In this document: positions 5,325 through 5,445 of the stretch, piece after piece
Numbering within the stretch: position 1 is the first letter of the stretch
Layout of the letters: every line of letters begins with the position of its first letter
NCBI GenBank assembly: GCA_022562795.1
Contig: JADFOP010000069.1
Location: 1-5,445 of the forward strand
DNA: 5,445 nt
Direction of reading: 5' to 3'
Source: Nitrospinota bacterium
Lineage (GTDB): Bacteria > JADFOP01
Position numbers and translations under genes: made by a program
The notes under the pieces: model-generated
What the model saw: only the letters and a program-made list of their open reading frames with translations
The model's database searches: none
Told to the model about the DNA's origin: nothing

Positions 5325-5445
5325 ATGACTAGGAAGCTTTGGAGTATTGAAGAGTATTCAAGTGCATGGAGTTCTCTTTATGATAGATGTGACCAGGATA
5401 CGAAAGAAATTCTTGACCGCAAATGTGACCAGTTGCGGGAAAAGG
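5325..5445 (+). CDS. N-terminal part of a small accessory protein, cut by window edge; possibly RelE/HigB-like
   Basis: A frame open from ATG 5325 to the end of the window, giving 40 residues that begin MTRKLWSIEEYSSAWSSLYD. It is helical-looking, with a repeated CDQ tripeptide at 22-24 and 34-36, encoded by a perfect nine-base direct repeat TGTGACCAG (5388-5396 and 5424-5432). The pattern of a short strand with Trp, a helix, then an LxxKxxxLREK-type helix recalls the start of RelE/HigB-type toxins (a weak resemblance, not an identification). The strong promoter with a palindromic operator just upstream would suit an autoregulated toxin-antitoxin or small regulator gene. No Shine-Dalgarno sequence precedes the ATG. 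Codon choice (AGT, ATT, AGA, TAT, CTT) is unlike the GC-rich genes to the left, suggesting acquisition by transfer. A competing frame from ATG 5380 also stays open to the end. Confidence 0.5.
   Translation, partial: MTRKLWSIEEYSSAWSSLYDRCDQDTKEILDRKCDQLREK

Noticed and set aside
5380-5445. Alternative + strand frame from ATG 5380, with GGAG eight bases upstream
   Set aside because: The ribosome-binding site is better than for ATG 5325, but the 22 residues look less protein-like and the 5325 frame fits the promoter better. It remains possible because both frames are open at the edge.

Overview
The window is a piece of a high-GC bacterial chromosome with a conserved housekeeping stretch on the left and an unlike, AT-richer stretch on the right. 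Everything up to about 4576 is compact and GC-rich; one 60-base line inside gatA (3601-3660) counts to 73% G+C. It carries a UvrD/PcrA-type helicase and the GatC and GatA subunits of the tRNA-dependent amidotransferase. The organism therefore probably makes Gln-tRNA(Gln) and/or Asn-tRNA(Asn) by the indirect transamidation route. Codon use and gene content fit a GC-rich Gram-negative lineage, for example a deltaproteobacterium-like or related uncultured phylum, but no rRNA or other marker fixes the taxonomy.

Layout, all housekeeping genes on the + strand. (1) 1-2106: UvrD/PcrA helicase, cut at its 5' end exactly at the Walker A lysine. (2) 2107-2307: intergenic, with a weak terminator candidate, a good sigma-70-like promoter (TTGAAA-17-TATAAA) and a structured leader. 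(3) 2308-2703: a 131-residue single-pass membrane protein of unknown function. (4) 2743-2772: a promoter candidate, then gatC (2802-3095) and gatA (3110-4576), only 14 bases apart. gatB does not follow.

From 4577 the character changes. One counted line at 4681-4740 is 52% G+C and one at 5281-5340 is 30%. No convincing protein gene is visible from 4577 to about 5000, but there are several hairpins in a row ending in a textbook intrinsic terminator (4951-4997), so an unannotated small RNA or the 3' end of a long gatA transcript is possible. From 5006 to 5238 the minus strand holds two tiny open stretches joined by an ATGA overlap with a strong Shine-Dalgarno sequence; they look like the remnant of a small accessory gene or genes.

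At 5249-5285 a very good rightward promoter (TTGAAT-17-TATAAT) contains a perfect 18-base palindrome lying between the -35 and overlapping the -10, with a weaker leftward promoter on the other strand. This looks like an autoregulated divergent control region. It drives a gene starting at 5325 that runs off the window, whose first 40 residues faintly resemble the N-terminal part of RelE/HigB-type toxins. The best candidate for something new is this right-hand accessory block: the palindromic operator, the truncated AT-rich gene, the minus-strand small ORFs and the hairpin array. The window ends too early to name the system.
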